Positions 26,150-34,783 of a stretch of DNA of 64,000 nucleotides are shown in pieces. A program made the translations under genes and the position numbers. The DNA lies in the NCBI GenBank assembly GCA_030425395.1, contig JAUIAS010000005.1:62001-126000 (forward strand), given 5' to 3'. The notes under the pieces are model-generated. The model ran no database searches. It saw nothing but the letters and a program-made list of their open reading frames with translations, and was not told the DNA's origin. Position 1 is the first letter of the stretch. Each line of letters opens with the position of its first letter. This stretch comes from Alphaproteobacteria bacterium (GTDB taxonomy: Bacteria; Pseudomonadota; Alphaproteobacteria; Rhodobacterales; Rhodobacteraceae).

Positions 26150-27079
26150 ATGACAAGTGACGGCGGCGATGGGCCGAAAACCTCAGTCGATGTAAGTGTT
26201 GGCAAAGAGATTGACGCCGCACTTGGCGACGTGATCCGTGGTTTGCTCAAACGGCCTTCTGAAGCCGTTGGCGACTTGGTTGCCGATGGGATTGGTATTC
26301 TTGGAGACCGGGTAAGAAGAAAGCGCGAGCTTAATGCGAAGCTGGGGATGGAAGAAGTTCGCAAGCGTTTGGACGCGGACGGGGTGGACATGAAAGACAT
26401 TACCCCGCCGAAAGAAGAAGAGCTTCACCTCCTAATGAACGGAATGTCATTGGCAGATGATCAGAACGTTCGAGACATGTGGGCAGGTCTCTTTGCCAAA
26501 GCACTTGAACCCAACTCAGAGACCGTGGCCGAACGACCCTTTATCAGTGTTCTAGACAGTCTTTCGCCACTTGATGCAAAGATTATAGACCTACTGTCCT
26601 TTATCCAAAGAACCGAAAACGAGTTGCAGGCCAACGCGATCAGGTTTTCTCCACGAGACTTTAAGAACATCACAGACGAGGAAAAAGCGCAGGCTGAGAG
26701 CGCCCAAAAAGAAAACGCCGCTTTGCGAAAATCGGCTGTCTCGAAAATTCGTCAGAAGGCAGAGGAATACAGCCTTTCTGAGCAAGCTGCGCCCGGTTGG
26801 TCTGAGAACCTTATGCGGCAAGGCGTTATTGAAAGAACGCCTGTCCATCGTTTTGGGCGTCTTTCAGCGTTTGGACCAACCATTCGCGATGAAAGAGATT
26901 TGGCTAACGCCCTTGGTGAATTTCATGAAACGCTTCGCGAAATGGAGGAAGTGTCGAAACGACAAGCTTCGCCGCCAGAACGCCTTTTCTCACAACACGG
27001 TTTCGGCCCTCAGTTAAACCTGGAGGTCCAGTTGACCGCCTTTGGAAAGCGTTTTGCATCGGCGTGCGGTCTCATTTGA
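26150..27079 (+). CDS. Abi-alpha / DUF4393 domain protein
   Basis: A 309-residue protein whose middle part matches the Abi-alpha (DUF4393) family: an N-terminal amphipathic stretch AALGDVIRGLLKRPSEAVGD, basic helix DRVRRKRELN, then MSLADDQNVRDMWAGLFAKA and VLDSLSPLDAKIIDLLSF, the two best conserved family blocks. The family is named after lactococcal abortive-infection proteins, so a phage-defence role is plausible but unproven. The ATG at 26150 follows TTGAGGCAGCG. Codon use is more AT-rich than the flanking genes, suggesting transfer. Located right after tRNA-Asn; no partner gene is adjacent except a convergent fragment. Confidence 0.75.
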   Translation: MTSDGGDGPKTSVDVSVGKEIDAALGDVIRGLLKRPSEAVGDLVADGIGILGDRVRRKRELNAKLGMEEVRKRLDADGVDMKDITPPKEEELHLLMNGMSLADDQNVRDMWAGLFAKALEPNSETVAERPFISVLDSLSPLDAKIIDLLSFIQRTENELQANAIRFSPRDFKNITDEEKAQAESAQKENAALRKSAVSKIRQKAEEYSLSEQAAPGWSENLMRQGVIERTPVHRFGRLSAFGPTIRDERDLANALGEFHETLREMEEVSKRQASPPERLFSQHGFGPQLNLEVQLTAFGKRFASACGLI

Positions 27080-27317
27080 CGATCTTTACCGCGTCCAGCT
27101 TGGGGGCAAGATCGTGGATCGTGGCCAGTGTGTCGGGACCAAACTCCCCCTTGCGGTAGTCATCGGCCACCCGCACTAGCTTGAACACATCGGCATGAGT
27201 AAGGCCCGCGTCCAGCAAATCGGCAAGACGCGCCTTCACGATCCATTCCAGCAACGCGGCAAGGGTTTGGCCAATCTCATCGGCGGTTGCCCCCTCTCGG
27301 GGGCTTTGTGACTGCAT
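27072..27317 (-). CDS. Hypothetical protein, probably 5'-truncated fragment
   Basis: An 81-residue minus-strand frame with natural-looking composition: EIGQTLAALLEWIVKARLAD, then LTHADVFKLVRVADDYRKGE. I do not recognise a family. No ribosome site precedes ATG 27317, and the reading frame meets the start of the histidine kinase there, so I suspect only the C-terminal part of a gene survives. Its stop overlaps the end of the Abi-alpha gene by eight bases in convergent orientation. Could also be a complete small gene. Confidence 0.4.
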   Translation of the reverse strand: MQSQSPREGATADEIGQTLAALLEWIVKARLADLLDAGLTHADVFKLVRVADDYRKGEFGPDTLATIHDLAPKLDAVKIVK

Positions 27318-28624
27318 TGATTTTCGCAGGGACCTACAAACTCGCCGATCTTGAAACGACAAGCTGGATCAGGGAACAGCTCATCAGCGAGGAGGCCGCG
27401 TTCCTCGCAATCTATGAGGATCGGGATCTTGATGGCGTGATTGAAGGGTTGACAAAATACAGCGCGTTGAATTTCGAAAACCACCGGATTTACATGCTGC
27501 TTGATGCCAACGGCCAGCGCATCTTGGGAAACGTGGACGCCATTGAACGAACAGCCAAGGCTGACTACGTGGACGCCTCCGCCATAGACTTCTCGGAGTT
27601 CAGTGAGGGCGAAGCCTTCGGCTATATTCTGCGGGATATTGACCTTGGCGAAAACACTCTGGTTCTCGGGACAAGCACCTACTTCCTACAGGAACTTCTG
27701 GAAGGATTTAGCGGTGGATTGATTGTCGGTTTCGCGTTTGTGATCTTGGTTGGGTCGGGCGTTGGTATTGCCGTAGGCCGCCGCACGGAAACACGCTTGA
27801 GGCAAGTGTCAGGAACGCTCCAAAGCGTTGCGAAGGGGGATCTTGAGGCACGAGTGCCTTTGCACGACGGCGGTGTGGATGACTTGGCGCGTTTGTCGCG
27901 TGAAATAAACAACACCATAAGCCATCTTGAAAAAATGGTGGAAAGCCAGAACCAGATCACGGCAGATATCGCGCATGACCTGCGCACACCAATGCAACGC
28001 CTGCGACAAAGGCTCGAAGCCGTCAGCCAGTCCGGGGAACTCTCTGATCACCTGAACGCCCAGCTTTATCAAGCCATCGAGGCCGCCGATGATCTGATCG
28101 AGACGTTTCATGCAATCTTGCGGATTTCGCAGATTGAGGCAGGTGCGCAGCGGGAAAGCTTTCGCGAAGTTGACCTTACAGCGGTTCTGTCCCGAATTGA
28201 GGATGCCTACAGCGCGGTTGCAGAAGAAAATAACCAGACGCTCGTATTCACAAGCGGTGCGTCACCCCAGACCGTCTTGGGCGATCAACAACTCATCACC
28301 CAGATGGTGGCCAATGTGGTTGAGAACGCATTGCGCCACTGCCCCGCAATGGCACATATCGAAGTGTCCCTTTTGTCGTTGTCAGACCACACCGCCTTTA
28401 CAGTCTCCGACAATGGGCCGGGTATTCCTGAAAAAGACCGTGAAAAAGTCTTCCGGCGCTTCTACCGGGTGGAAAAGAGCCGCACGACATCGGGCAACGG
28501 TCTTGGCTTCAGCTTGGTCAAAGCGATTGCCGATCTGCACAGTGCCAAAGTGACCCTTTCAGACAATCACCCCGGCCTGAATGTCACCGTTCTTTTTCCC
28601 AACGACCCTTCTGCCACCAGTTGA
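27287..28624 (+). CDS. Sensor histidine kinase, N-terminus apparently lost
   Basis: Two-component sensor kinase of up to 445 residues. From a poor TTG (27287) or GTG (27308) start it keeps only a stub of the first membrane helix (FVTALIFAGTYKL), an extracytoplasmic domain, helix 2 (GLIVGFAFVILVGSGVGIAV), HAMP, the His box DIAHDLRTPMQRLRQRL, NVVENALRHCP, DNGPGIP and FYRVEKSRTTSGNGLGFSL. Homologous kinases normally begin with about 15-20 more residues, including the full first helix. No ribosome site and no response regulator are nearby. The 5' end probably was removed at a recombination junction near 27300. Catalytic parts are intact. Confidence 0.7.
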   Translation: MPPLGGFVTALIFAGTYKLADLETTSWIREQLISEEAAFLAIYEDRDLDGVIEGLTKYSALNFENHRIYMLLDANGQRILGNVDAIERTAKADYVDASAIDFSEFSEGEAFGYILRDIDLGENTLVLGTSTYFLQELLEGFSGGLIVGFAFVILVGSGVGIAVGRRTETRLRQVSGTLQSVAKGDLEARVPLHDGGVDDLARLSREINNTISHLEKMVESQNQITADIAHDLRTPMQRLRQRLEAVSQSGELSDHLNAQLYQAIEAADDLIETFHAILRISQIEAGAQRESFREVDLTAVLSRIEDAYSAVAEENNQTLVFTSGASPQTVLGDQQLITQMVANVVENALRHCPAMAHIEVSLLSLSDHTAFTVSDNGPGIPEKDREKVFRRFYRVEKSRTTSGNGLGFSLVKAIADLHSAKVTLSDNHPGLNVTVLFPNDPSATS

Positions 28625-28746
28625 TCTTCGGGAATTGTTGGAAAACAGCCCGGCAGCAGAACACCTCAGCCTGACGCTGAAAACGATTGGGTTTGCAAAC
28701 CGCTGGGCACATCGGGCAGAAGCACACCGGGCCGATTGCCCCGCGT
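28625..28746. other. Short gap between convergent kinase and giant envelope gene
   Basis: 122 bases with no supported gene. In the +1 frame relative to the kinase, the run LRELLENSPAAEHLSLTLKT looks protein-like and is open to 28758, so a decayed gene end is possible, but it has no start and no recognisable domain. Confidence 0.3.
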
Positions 28747-31700
28747 TCATCTGGGGTTGAACAGCGCCTCCATGTCTGCGCCCAGCGTTTCCATCGTCTG
28801 CGCAAGACTGGCCCCAGATTGCTGGATCAGCAGTCTGTTGGCCACCGCGGGATCATAGAGGCCACGGGACAACCCATCGAGGATGCGCAGTTGCTTTTGC
28901 ACCTTGACCGGCGGCGCGATGTTGATGTCCGCGCCTTGCACCCTTGTGACCAGATCGCCAAGCAATCTGTGCGCCGACACCCTTGTTTGCAGCGCGGCCC
29001 GTTCCAGCGCGTCACCGGACAGGGTGTTTTGGCCACCGCCGTCCAGGCCCATGGCAGAGGCCGCCTTGACGCCGCTGCTGACCTGCGTCGCAGCCGGTTG
29101 CGGGTCGGCACCGGACCAACTCAGACCGCCAACCGCACCAACCACACCGGCCACGTCGATCCCGGTTTGCTGGGCCACCGGGTTGACCACGGGCACCCGG
29201 GATTCGAACGCCGAATACCCCAGTTTGTCGAGATAGGCCTGATCCATCGCGGCGCGCGCGTCGATTTCCCATTGTGGCAGCGTGCCCGCTTTGCCGTTGC
29301 GGGTAAACGCCTGCTGGAACGCGGCCTTGTCGGCGGCAGAGGTCACTGTGGCCGGATCCTGATTGGTTCGTGCCATCTCGATGGCCTTCTCGCTCCAGCC
29401 TTTGGCGCGCATGTTCTGTTCGAACGCGGCCTTGACCGGGGTCTTGATGAATTCGGTCTGGTCCTTCACGAATTGATACTGAAGTTTGGGATCGCGCGCC
29501 CTGAGAGCAAACTTTGCCCCATCGCTTCGGTCAATCGCCGTGACGACCTTTTGCAATGTCTCTTCAGCGGCAGTGTCAACGATGCCGCTTGCCCGCGCTT
29601 TTTGCACATTCCACTTGGCCTTTTGATAGCTGACGATCAGATCGTCGGCCTTGTCCGCCGCCTGTTTTGCCGCTCGGGCCACCGACTGTTCGGCGGGGGT
29701 CAGAACCTGCCGCGTGATCGCAGCCTGCGCGGCGGCGGCCTTGTCCGCATTGACCTTCAGGGTCTTGTTGATGTTGAACAGGATCGCCGCATCCGACAAA
29801 ACGCCCAGCGCGATGCTTGTTTTGGTGCTGTTCTTGTCCGAAACCGCCTTGAGCGTGTTGATCGGCGCATAATATTTGGCGGCCTCCGTTCCGCCTTTCA
29901 TCAGCGCAAACACGATATCCTTGTCGTTATAGCCTTCGATCGCGCCGGTGGTCCCGTCAAATCCGGCCATCACCGCCTGCGCCGCCGCCGCCTCGGCAGC
30001 GGTCAGCCCCCCAAGGCCCAGCGCCGCCCCGCCCGACGCGCCAAACAGCAAGAGCATGTTGGCGTTTTTCGAGGTGTCCAGAACGCTGCGCACATAGACA
30101 AGGTTTTCTTCGGCATCGACCACGGCGCTCTCGGCCATCGCCGCCATATACTCCAACTCGCCCTGCTCGCGGGTCACGCGAATGTCCACCGCATACTGAT
30201 GCAGGTCATCTGCCAATGCGTTGATGTCCTCTGCGTTATCGGCCATCCGCTCGGACAAGTCGCTCACCCGATCATGCAGGGTTGCCGCATCAAGCCCATC
30301 CGTGGTGTCGCGGATGGTCTTCCGCGCCAGCCTGATTTCATCAAACAGCCGGTCCGTCGCCTTCTGACGTTCCGCGATACGCGCCAGTTCCTTGTCGGTA
30401 TCGTTCAACGCATAGGGATCAAAGCCGGACAGATCCTCGCGCGTGGTGCCATCATAGGTGCCACCCAACGCTTCCAGTGTTGCCTGTTCATTGCGCGCAA
30501 AGGTTTCCAGCGCCTTGATCCGGGATGCGATGTCCCCGACGATCCTTTGTTTTTCCTCGGCTGAGATGTCATCGCGTTTGCGGATCGACTCCATCTCGGC
30601 CCGGGCGCGGTCGGCGTTTTGAAGGTTTTGGTCGATCTCGTTTTGCTTACGCGCGATGATCTCTGCGGCGTCGGCGGCAGGGTCGTCAACCTCGGCCAGA
30701 TAGTCGTCGGGGTTCGGATCGAAATCGTCCGCTTCAACGTCGGGATCGCCCGGCCCCGGATCGGGATCAGGTGACGGATCAGGATCGGGCGACGGATCAG
30801 GATCAGGCGACGGATCGGGATCGGGTGACGGATCAGGATCGGGCGACGGATCAGGATCGGGCGACGGATCAGGATCGGGTGAAGGATCAGGGTCGGGTGA
30901 AGGATCAGGATCAGGTGACGGATCGGGATCGGGCGACGGATCAGGATCGGGCGACGGATCAGGATCGGGTGACGGATCAGGATCGGGCGACGGATCAGGA
31001 TCAGGCGACGGATCAGGATCGGGCGACGGATCGGGATCGGGCAGGGAATCGCCCAGATCGTCCTGCAAATCGGCCAGATCCTCATCAACCTGACCAGAGA
31101 CTGCCATCTTTGCGCGAAACGATGCGATGTCCTGCTGAAGCTCGCGCACCTTGGTTTTCCATGCCTCGACGCTTTCCCGCATCACCCCAAGATTGCGCCG
31201 GTGAATCAAGATGTTGAAAAGAAGGGTCGCGCTGTCGCGGTTGACCATAACACCGTCTTCGTTAAAGCGCGGCGCGCCGCCAAAGGAATAGGGCGTTCCA
31301 CCATAATCAATCGAAACCCGGCCAAGTTGCTGATTGAAATATTCGACGGATTTCTGGCGCGGAATCTGCTTGTTCGTCAGATCCGCAATCTGTCTTTGGT
31401 TGCCTTCCACGTTCCCCCGCTTCAGGTTGATCCAGCTTTCGCTGTATCCCTTGGAAATCGCTTCTGCGAGGCTGGCGATGGATTGTGGCAACTGAACCTG
31501 AATGCGGTCCTGAAGAAGGTCATAGCTGGCCTTGACCGATTTTGTCACTCTCCGGTTGGCCTCGGCATAGCTGCGGTCGGCAATCACCCTTTCATGCCTC
31601 AGCGCAAGCCCGTAGTCCGAGATCGCTTTCTGCAAGTTTGCCCTCTCGGTATCAAAGCCAAGGGAGCGGATCATCCGTTCGCGCTGCAATTCCAACGCTT

Positions 31701-32568
31701 CCTTGCGCTTGAAGAAGCTGTTGAACCCGCCCCGGCCCTGAGACAGGTTTTCCTCCCACTCCGCCACGATGGCTGACGGTCCCGGACCTTCGTCCACAGC
31801 AACCGCGATCTCCTGCATTTCCTCGGCCAACTTCTCGGGATCAAAGAAATGCGCATCTGCCTCCAGTTCACCTTGAATGCGCGTCACCTCGGGATCGACC
31901 GACAAAGGCGGCGGGGAGCGGCGCGAAATCCAGTCAGAGCCGCCATCGGCACTGCCCGCCCCTGCACCGGACGCACCGCCACTGCCTGCAGCGCCGCCCC
32001 CGGCAGCACCACCGCCGGTTGCCGAAACGGCAAGCTGGAATTGTTCCTGCGGTGCTGACGGCTCCGGCGCTGTCAGCAGATCGGTGATCGCGGCGTAATC
32101 CTTGGCCGCCAGAGCGGTGCGCGCCCGCTCTGCCCTCTCATCCCCGGCATTCAGACCGTCGATCCAGCTCTCAATCGCCCCGCGCGTGCGGTTGCCGATC
32201 AACCCGTCCACCGGGCCGGGATCAAACCCGGCATCCGACAACGCCTGCTGCAACCCGCGCAAGGCCACGCGCTGCGGGCTTTCGGGCTTGGGGGCCGCCT
32301 GCCTTGCTGGCGGTTGCGAGGCCGGGGCCGCGCCCGTGGCCTGTTTGGGCGCTGCGGGTTTGGTGGCCGAAGGCTTGGGCTTTACCGCAGTGGGCGGCGC
32401 GGGTGGCGTCGGTGGCGCGAAAACGCTCGGCGGCGGCGGCACATTCACAACCGGCGGTGGCATCCCCATGTGATCGTCAAACGCGAACGCCGTGCTTCCC
32501 AGAAGGAGCCCAAGCGCAGAACCACTCAGCAGGTTGCGCCGCAACGTTTTGTCAAATGGGTAAGCCAT
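28747..32568 (-). CDS. Giant exported peptidoglycan-binding-domain protein with Pro/Asp/Ser repeat
   Basis: A 1273-residue protein I do not recognise as a whole. Order of parts: a signal peptide with a twin arginine (TLRRNLLSGSALG, cleavage after AFA); a Pro/Ala-rich stretch (about 37-97); a PG_binding_1-like domain (about 99-165, RGLQQALSDAGFDPGPVDGL then GNRTRGAIESW); a Gly-rich linker; a coiled-coil-rich region (about 240-500); about 16 tandem SPDPDP units (about 508-603); more coiled coil; a small-residue hydrophobic segment (about 836-880, FGASGGAALGLGGL); and an Ala-rich helical tail. Likely envelope-anchored on peptidoglycan, with the acidic proline repeat as a stiff, possibly calcium-binding spacer (inference). 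Divergent from an autotransporter-type gene, which suggests a joint surface role. Confidence 0.8.
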   Translation of the reverse strand: MAYPFDKTLRRNLLSGSALGLLLGSTAFAFDDHMGMPPPVVNVPPPPSVFAPPTPPAPPTAVKPKPSATKPAAPKQATGAAPASQPPARQAAPKPESPQRVALRGLQQALSDAGFDPGPVDGLIGNRTRGAIESWIDGLNAGDERAERARTALAAKDYAAITDLLTAPEPSAPQEQFQLAVSATGGGAAGGGAAGSGGASGAGAGSADGGSDWISRRSPPPLSVDPEVTRIQGELEADAHFFDPEKLAEEMQEIAVAVDEGPGPSAIVAEWEENLSQGRGGFNSFFKRKEALELQRERMIRSLGFDTERANLQKAISDYGLALRHERVIADRSYAEANRRVTKSVKASYDLLQDRIQVQLPQSIASLAEAISKGYSESWINLKRGNVEGNQRQIADLTNKQIPRQKSVEYFNQQLGRVSIDYGGTPYSFGGAPRFNEDGVMVNRDSATLLFNILIHRRNLGVMRESVEAWKTKVRELQQDIASFRAKMAVSGQVDEDLADLQDDLGDSLPDPDPSPDPDPSPDPDPSPDPDPSPDPDPSPDPDPSPDPDPSPDPDPSPDPDPSPDPDPSPDPDPSPDPDPSPDPDPSPDPDPSPDPDPSPDPDPGPGDPDVEADDFDPNPDDYLAEVDDPAADAAEIIARKQNEIDQNLQNADRARAEMESIRKRDDISAEEKQRIVGDIASRIKALETFARNEQATLEALGGTYDGTTREDLSGFDPYALNDTDKELARIAERQKATDRLFDEIRLARKTIRDTTDGLDAATLHDRVSDLSERMADNAEDINALADDLHQYAVDIRVTREQGELEYMAAMAESAVVDAEENLVYVRSVLDTSKNANMLLLFGASGGAALGLGGLTAAEAAAAQAVMAGFDGTTGAIEGYNDKDIVFALMKGGTEAAKYYAPINTLKAVSDKNSTKTSIALGVLSDAAILFNINKTLKVNADKAAAAQAAITRQVLTPAEQSVARAAKQAADKADDLIVSYQKAKWNVQKARASGIVDTAAEETLQKVVTAIDRSDGAKFALRARDPKLQYQFVKDQTEFIKTPVKAAFEQNMRAKGWSEKAIEMARTNQDPATVTSAADKAAFQQAFTRNGKAGTLPQWEIDARAAMDQAYLDKLGYSAFESRVPVVNPVAQQTGIDVAGVVGAVGGLSWSGADPQPAATQVSSGVKAASAMGLDGGGQNTLSGDALERAALQTRVSAHRLLGDLVTRVQGADINIAPPVKVQKQLRILDGLSRGLYDPAVANRLLIQQSGASLAQTMETLGADMEALFNPR
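30758..31043. repeat. 18-bp tandem repeat inside the giant envelope gene
   Basis: About 16 imperfect 18-base units (plus-strand unit close to GGATCAGGATCGGGCGAC) encode SPDPDP on the minus strand. Units vary almost only at synonymous positions (GGA/GGG, GCG/GTG), two carrying GAA in place of GAC with the proline kept, so protein sequence is constant while DNA drifts. Such an array could change copy number by slippage in multiples of six residues without breaking the frame. Confidence 0.95.
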
Positions 32569-32774
32569 GGTCGATATACCTCTGAAAATCAGGTGCCGCG
32601 CCGAAAGCCAACACGGCTGCCGGGTCGTCAGCCCAAACGCGCGCGATAAACCGCGCTGAGTCCTTGGGATTTTACCACGGGCTCGGGCATCCGAAATTGA
32701 TCCAGATTATGTTTGTCGCCTCTGGGACGTGCTAATCTATGCAAAACCCAGAATATAAATAGGAGCCCACACCC
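32569..32774. promoter_or_regulatory. Divergent intergenic region of the envelope cluster
   Basis: 206 bases separate the divergent giant-protein and autotransporter-type genes and must hold both promoters. TTGTCG followed after 17 bases by TCTATG (about 32711-32739) is a weak candidate for the plus-strand gene; the ribosome site ATAGGAGC lies before its ATG. No clear candidate for the minus strand. Confidence 0.3.
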
Positions 32775-33809
32775 ATGGTCGTAATAAAGTCGTCCCACAT
32801 ACCCGGTCTGGCGACCGTCCTCGCCCTTGGCGTATCGTCTGTGGCTTCTGCCGCGCCCTTGGACCAGACCAATCAGGACCAACTGACCGCGTCGGATGCC
32901 GCGCAGGCGCAATCGTCAATCTTTGTGACAAATGTCATCTCTGATCGCTTCTCACCCGTCTCCAACGCCCTGTCCCTGCCCGGCGCGCCGGGCAATGGCC
33001 AACCTCAGGCGCAAGGCATCGCCGGGGGCGATCCGGACTTGCTCAAGGGATGGTCCCTCTGGGGCAGCACAAGCGCGCGCCACAGCGAAAACAGCTTTGC
33101 CCCCGAACAGCAGAAATCCAACAGCTGGAGCCTGACCGCAGGCGCCGACCGGCCGATCAGCGATACAACCACCCTCGGCGTGTCCGTCACCCTCAGCCGC
33201 GACAATGCCGATACCGCCTTTGGGACCGGCACACGGGACACCAACGCGATCCATGTCTCGACCTACGCCAATTTCAAACTGAACGATTGGTTGGCGGCGG
33301 ATGTGTCGCTTGGCTATGGCTATACCGACACCAAACAGATGCGCACCGTTTTCGGGGCTCCTGTCACCGGCAGCTACAAGGGCCATTCGGTGTTCGGGGC
33401 CGCCAACCTCAAGGCTTCCAAATGGCAAGGTCCTTGGCTGATCTCCGGCGTTGTCGGCCTGAGCGGCAGTTCCACCCGCCGCGACGGCTTTGTCGAAAGC
33501 AACGGCACCGTGAACGCCGCGGGTCGTTCCGACCTGCTTCAGGCGCGGATCGGCGGAACCATCGGATATTACTCTGCGCCGATGTTGCCCTATCTGAGCG
33601 CCGAATACATCTATGATCTGGATTTCGACCGGTCCTTGGCGCCCGGTGCGACCAACGACCGCGACGAATTCCGCGTCACCCTTGGCACGCACATCTACGG
33701 CACAGGTGACAATCAGAACCTGTCAGGCGGCATCGCCATCAGCCACAGTTTTGGACGCGACAACAAGGACGACACCAGCGTGAACCTGAGCCTGCGTATC
33801 GCGTTCTAG
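32775..33809 (+). CDS. Autotransporter-type outer-membrane beta-barrel protein
   Basis: A 344-residue exported protein. A signal peptide (hydrophobic GLATVLALGVSSVASAA) leads to a short linker and then a C-terminal barrel of alternating beta strands with repeated aromatic belts (LLKGWSLWGSTSARHSEN, VSTYANFKLNDWL, YLSAEYIYDLDF) ending in LSLRIAF with a terminal Phe, the Bam-recognised end of outer-membrane barrels. It matches the autotransporter barrel domain without a passenger. It is followed after three bases by a lipoprotein hydrolase gene, so the two form an operon. Perhaps an outer-membrane channel or anchor for the neighbouring proteins (inference). Confidence 0.82.
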   Translation: MVVIKSSHIPGLATVLALGVSSVASAAPLDQTNQDQLTASDAAQAQSSIFVTNVISDRFSPVSNALSLPGAPGNGQPQAQGIAGGDPDLLKGWSLWGSTSARHSENSFAPEQQKSNSWSLTAGADRPISDTTTLGVSVTLSRDNADTAFGTGTRDTNAIHVSTYANFKLNDWLAADVSLGYGYTDTKQMRTVFGAPVTGSYKGHSVFGAANLKASKWQGPWLISGVVGLSGSSTRRDGFVESNGTVNAAGRSDLLQARIGGTIGYYSAPMLPYLSAEYIYDLDFDRSLAPGATNDRDEFRVTLGTHIYGTGDNQNLSGGIAISHSFGRDNKDDTSVNLSLRIAF

Positions 33810-33812
33810 GCC

Positions 33813-34676
33813 ATGGAGCGCCAAAACGGACATCCGTCCCGCCGCAGGTTGCTGCTGTCCCTGGCAGCGGCATTTGTGGCGGGTTGCACGGCTCCGCCTC
33901 CAGCCGCCCTGATGCGCGCCGAAAGCACCGCAACAGGACAGCCCGTCGCCTTTGATGCCCCCGGCCTTGCGATCCGGGGCCGGTATCATCCGCCGTCGCG
34001 CGCACGCTCCGCGCGCCGCCTCTGGGTGGTGATCGAAGGCGATGGCGCGCTCTGGCGCAATGGGCAACCGCCCCGCGATCCGACACCGCGCAAACCGATC
34101 GGCCCGACGGTCATTCCCGTCTTGCCCGCCGACGACGCCCGCCTGTGGCTGGCCCGGCCCTGCCAATACCTGACCCCCTCAGCCCACGAGACCTGCGACA
34201 GCCGCTATTGGACAACAGATCGCTTCGCGGCACCGGTTCTCGCGGCCTACAATACCCTGATCGACCTCTACGCCAGTGGTCGCCAGATTGTGCTGATCGG
34301 GTTTTCGGGCGGTGGCGTGCTGGCAGCAGACCTTGCCCTTGCGCGCGCCGATACTGCCGGGCTGATCACGCTTGCCGCGCCGCTCGACCTCGCAGCGTGG
34401 ACGGCCCACCATGGCGTGCCGCCATTGTCCGCAACGGTCCCATCCGGAAAACGCCTGCACGATCTGGCCAATCTCGACGCACCGGCGCTCTACCTCTTTG
34501 GCGCGCGCGACACGGTGGTGCCGCCTGCAATGCTGTCACGCACCCGTCGCCTGCTGCCCGGAGACGCGGTAAAGATCGTGCCCGGCGCGCGCCATTCCGA
34601 CAATTGGGCACAAATCCTTCGGCCCCACCTCGCAGGTGTGGTCCCCCCAACGCCAGCCACGCGGCAACACGACTGA
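33813..34676 (+). CDS. Putative lipoprotein alpha/beta hydrolase
   Basis: A 287-residue alpha/beta-hydrolase with a lipoprotein-type signal: RRRLLLSLAAAFVAGC, with the lipobox Cys at about residue 25. The nucleophile elbow GFSGGG places Ser at about 165; the acid is probably the Asp in FGARDTVVP and the base the His in ARHSDNW, completing a plausible catalytic triad. An expected disulphide pair is suggested by Cys in ARPCQYL and HETCDSRY, consistent with a periplasmic location. The natural substrate is unknown. Three bases after the barrel gene, hence same operon; convergent with the LysM-like gene. Confidence 0.8.
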   Translation: MERQNGHPSRRRLLLSLAAAFVAGCTAPPPAALMRAESTATGQPVAFDAPGLAIRGRYHPPSRARSARRLWVVIEGDGALWRNGQPPRDPTPRKPIGPTVIPVLPADDARLWLARPCQYLTPSAHETCDSRYWTTDRFAAPVLAAYNTLIDLYASGRQIVLIGFSGGGVLAADLALARADTAGLITLAAPLDLAAWTAHHGVPPLSATVPSGKRLHDLANLDAPALYLFGARDTVVPPAMLSRTRRLLPGDAVKIVPGARHSDNWAQILRPHLAGVVPPTPATRQHD

Positions 34677-34783
34677 ACGCGCCAAAGCCCGCCATACTCA
34701 ATCAGCGCAACAGGATCATCCGGCCAAAAGCACACCCGGTCCGTGCCAAACAGGCGGGCGGCCTGCCCACCTGCCTTTTGGCA

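Noticed and set aside
25995-28746. An intact integrative element with integrase and att repeats after tRNA-Asn.
   Set aside because: No integrase, excisionase or second tRNA-end copy could be found by eye; only a remnant is supported.
28687-30564. A 625-codon plus-strand open frame opposite the giant envelope gene.
   Set aside because: Antisense shadow; the minus-strand frame has a signal peptide, a peptidoglycan-binding domain and natural composition over 1273 codons.
30758-31043. Regular repeats that could suggest a CRISPR array.
   Set aside because: Units are contiguous 18-mers without spacers and encode a constant hexapeptide in frame inside a long gene.
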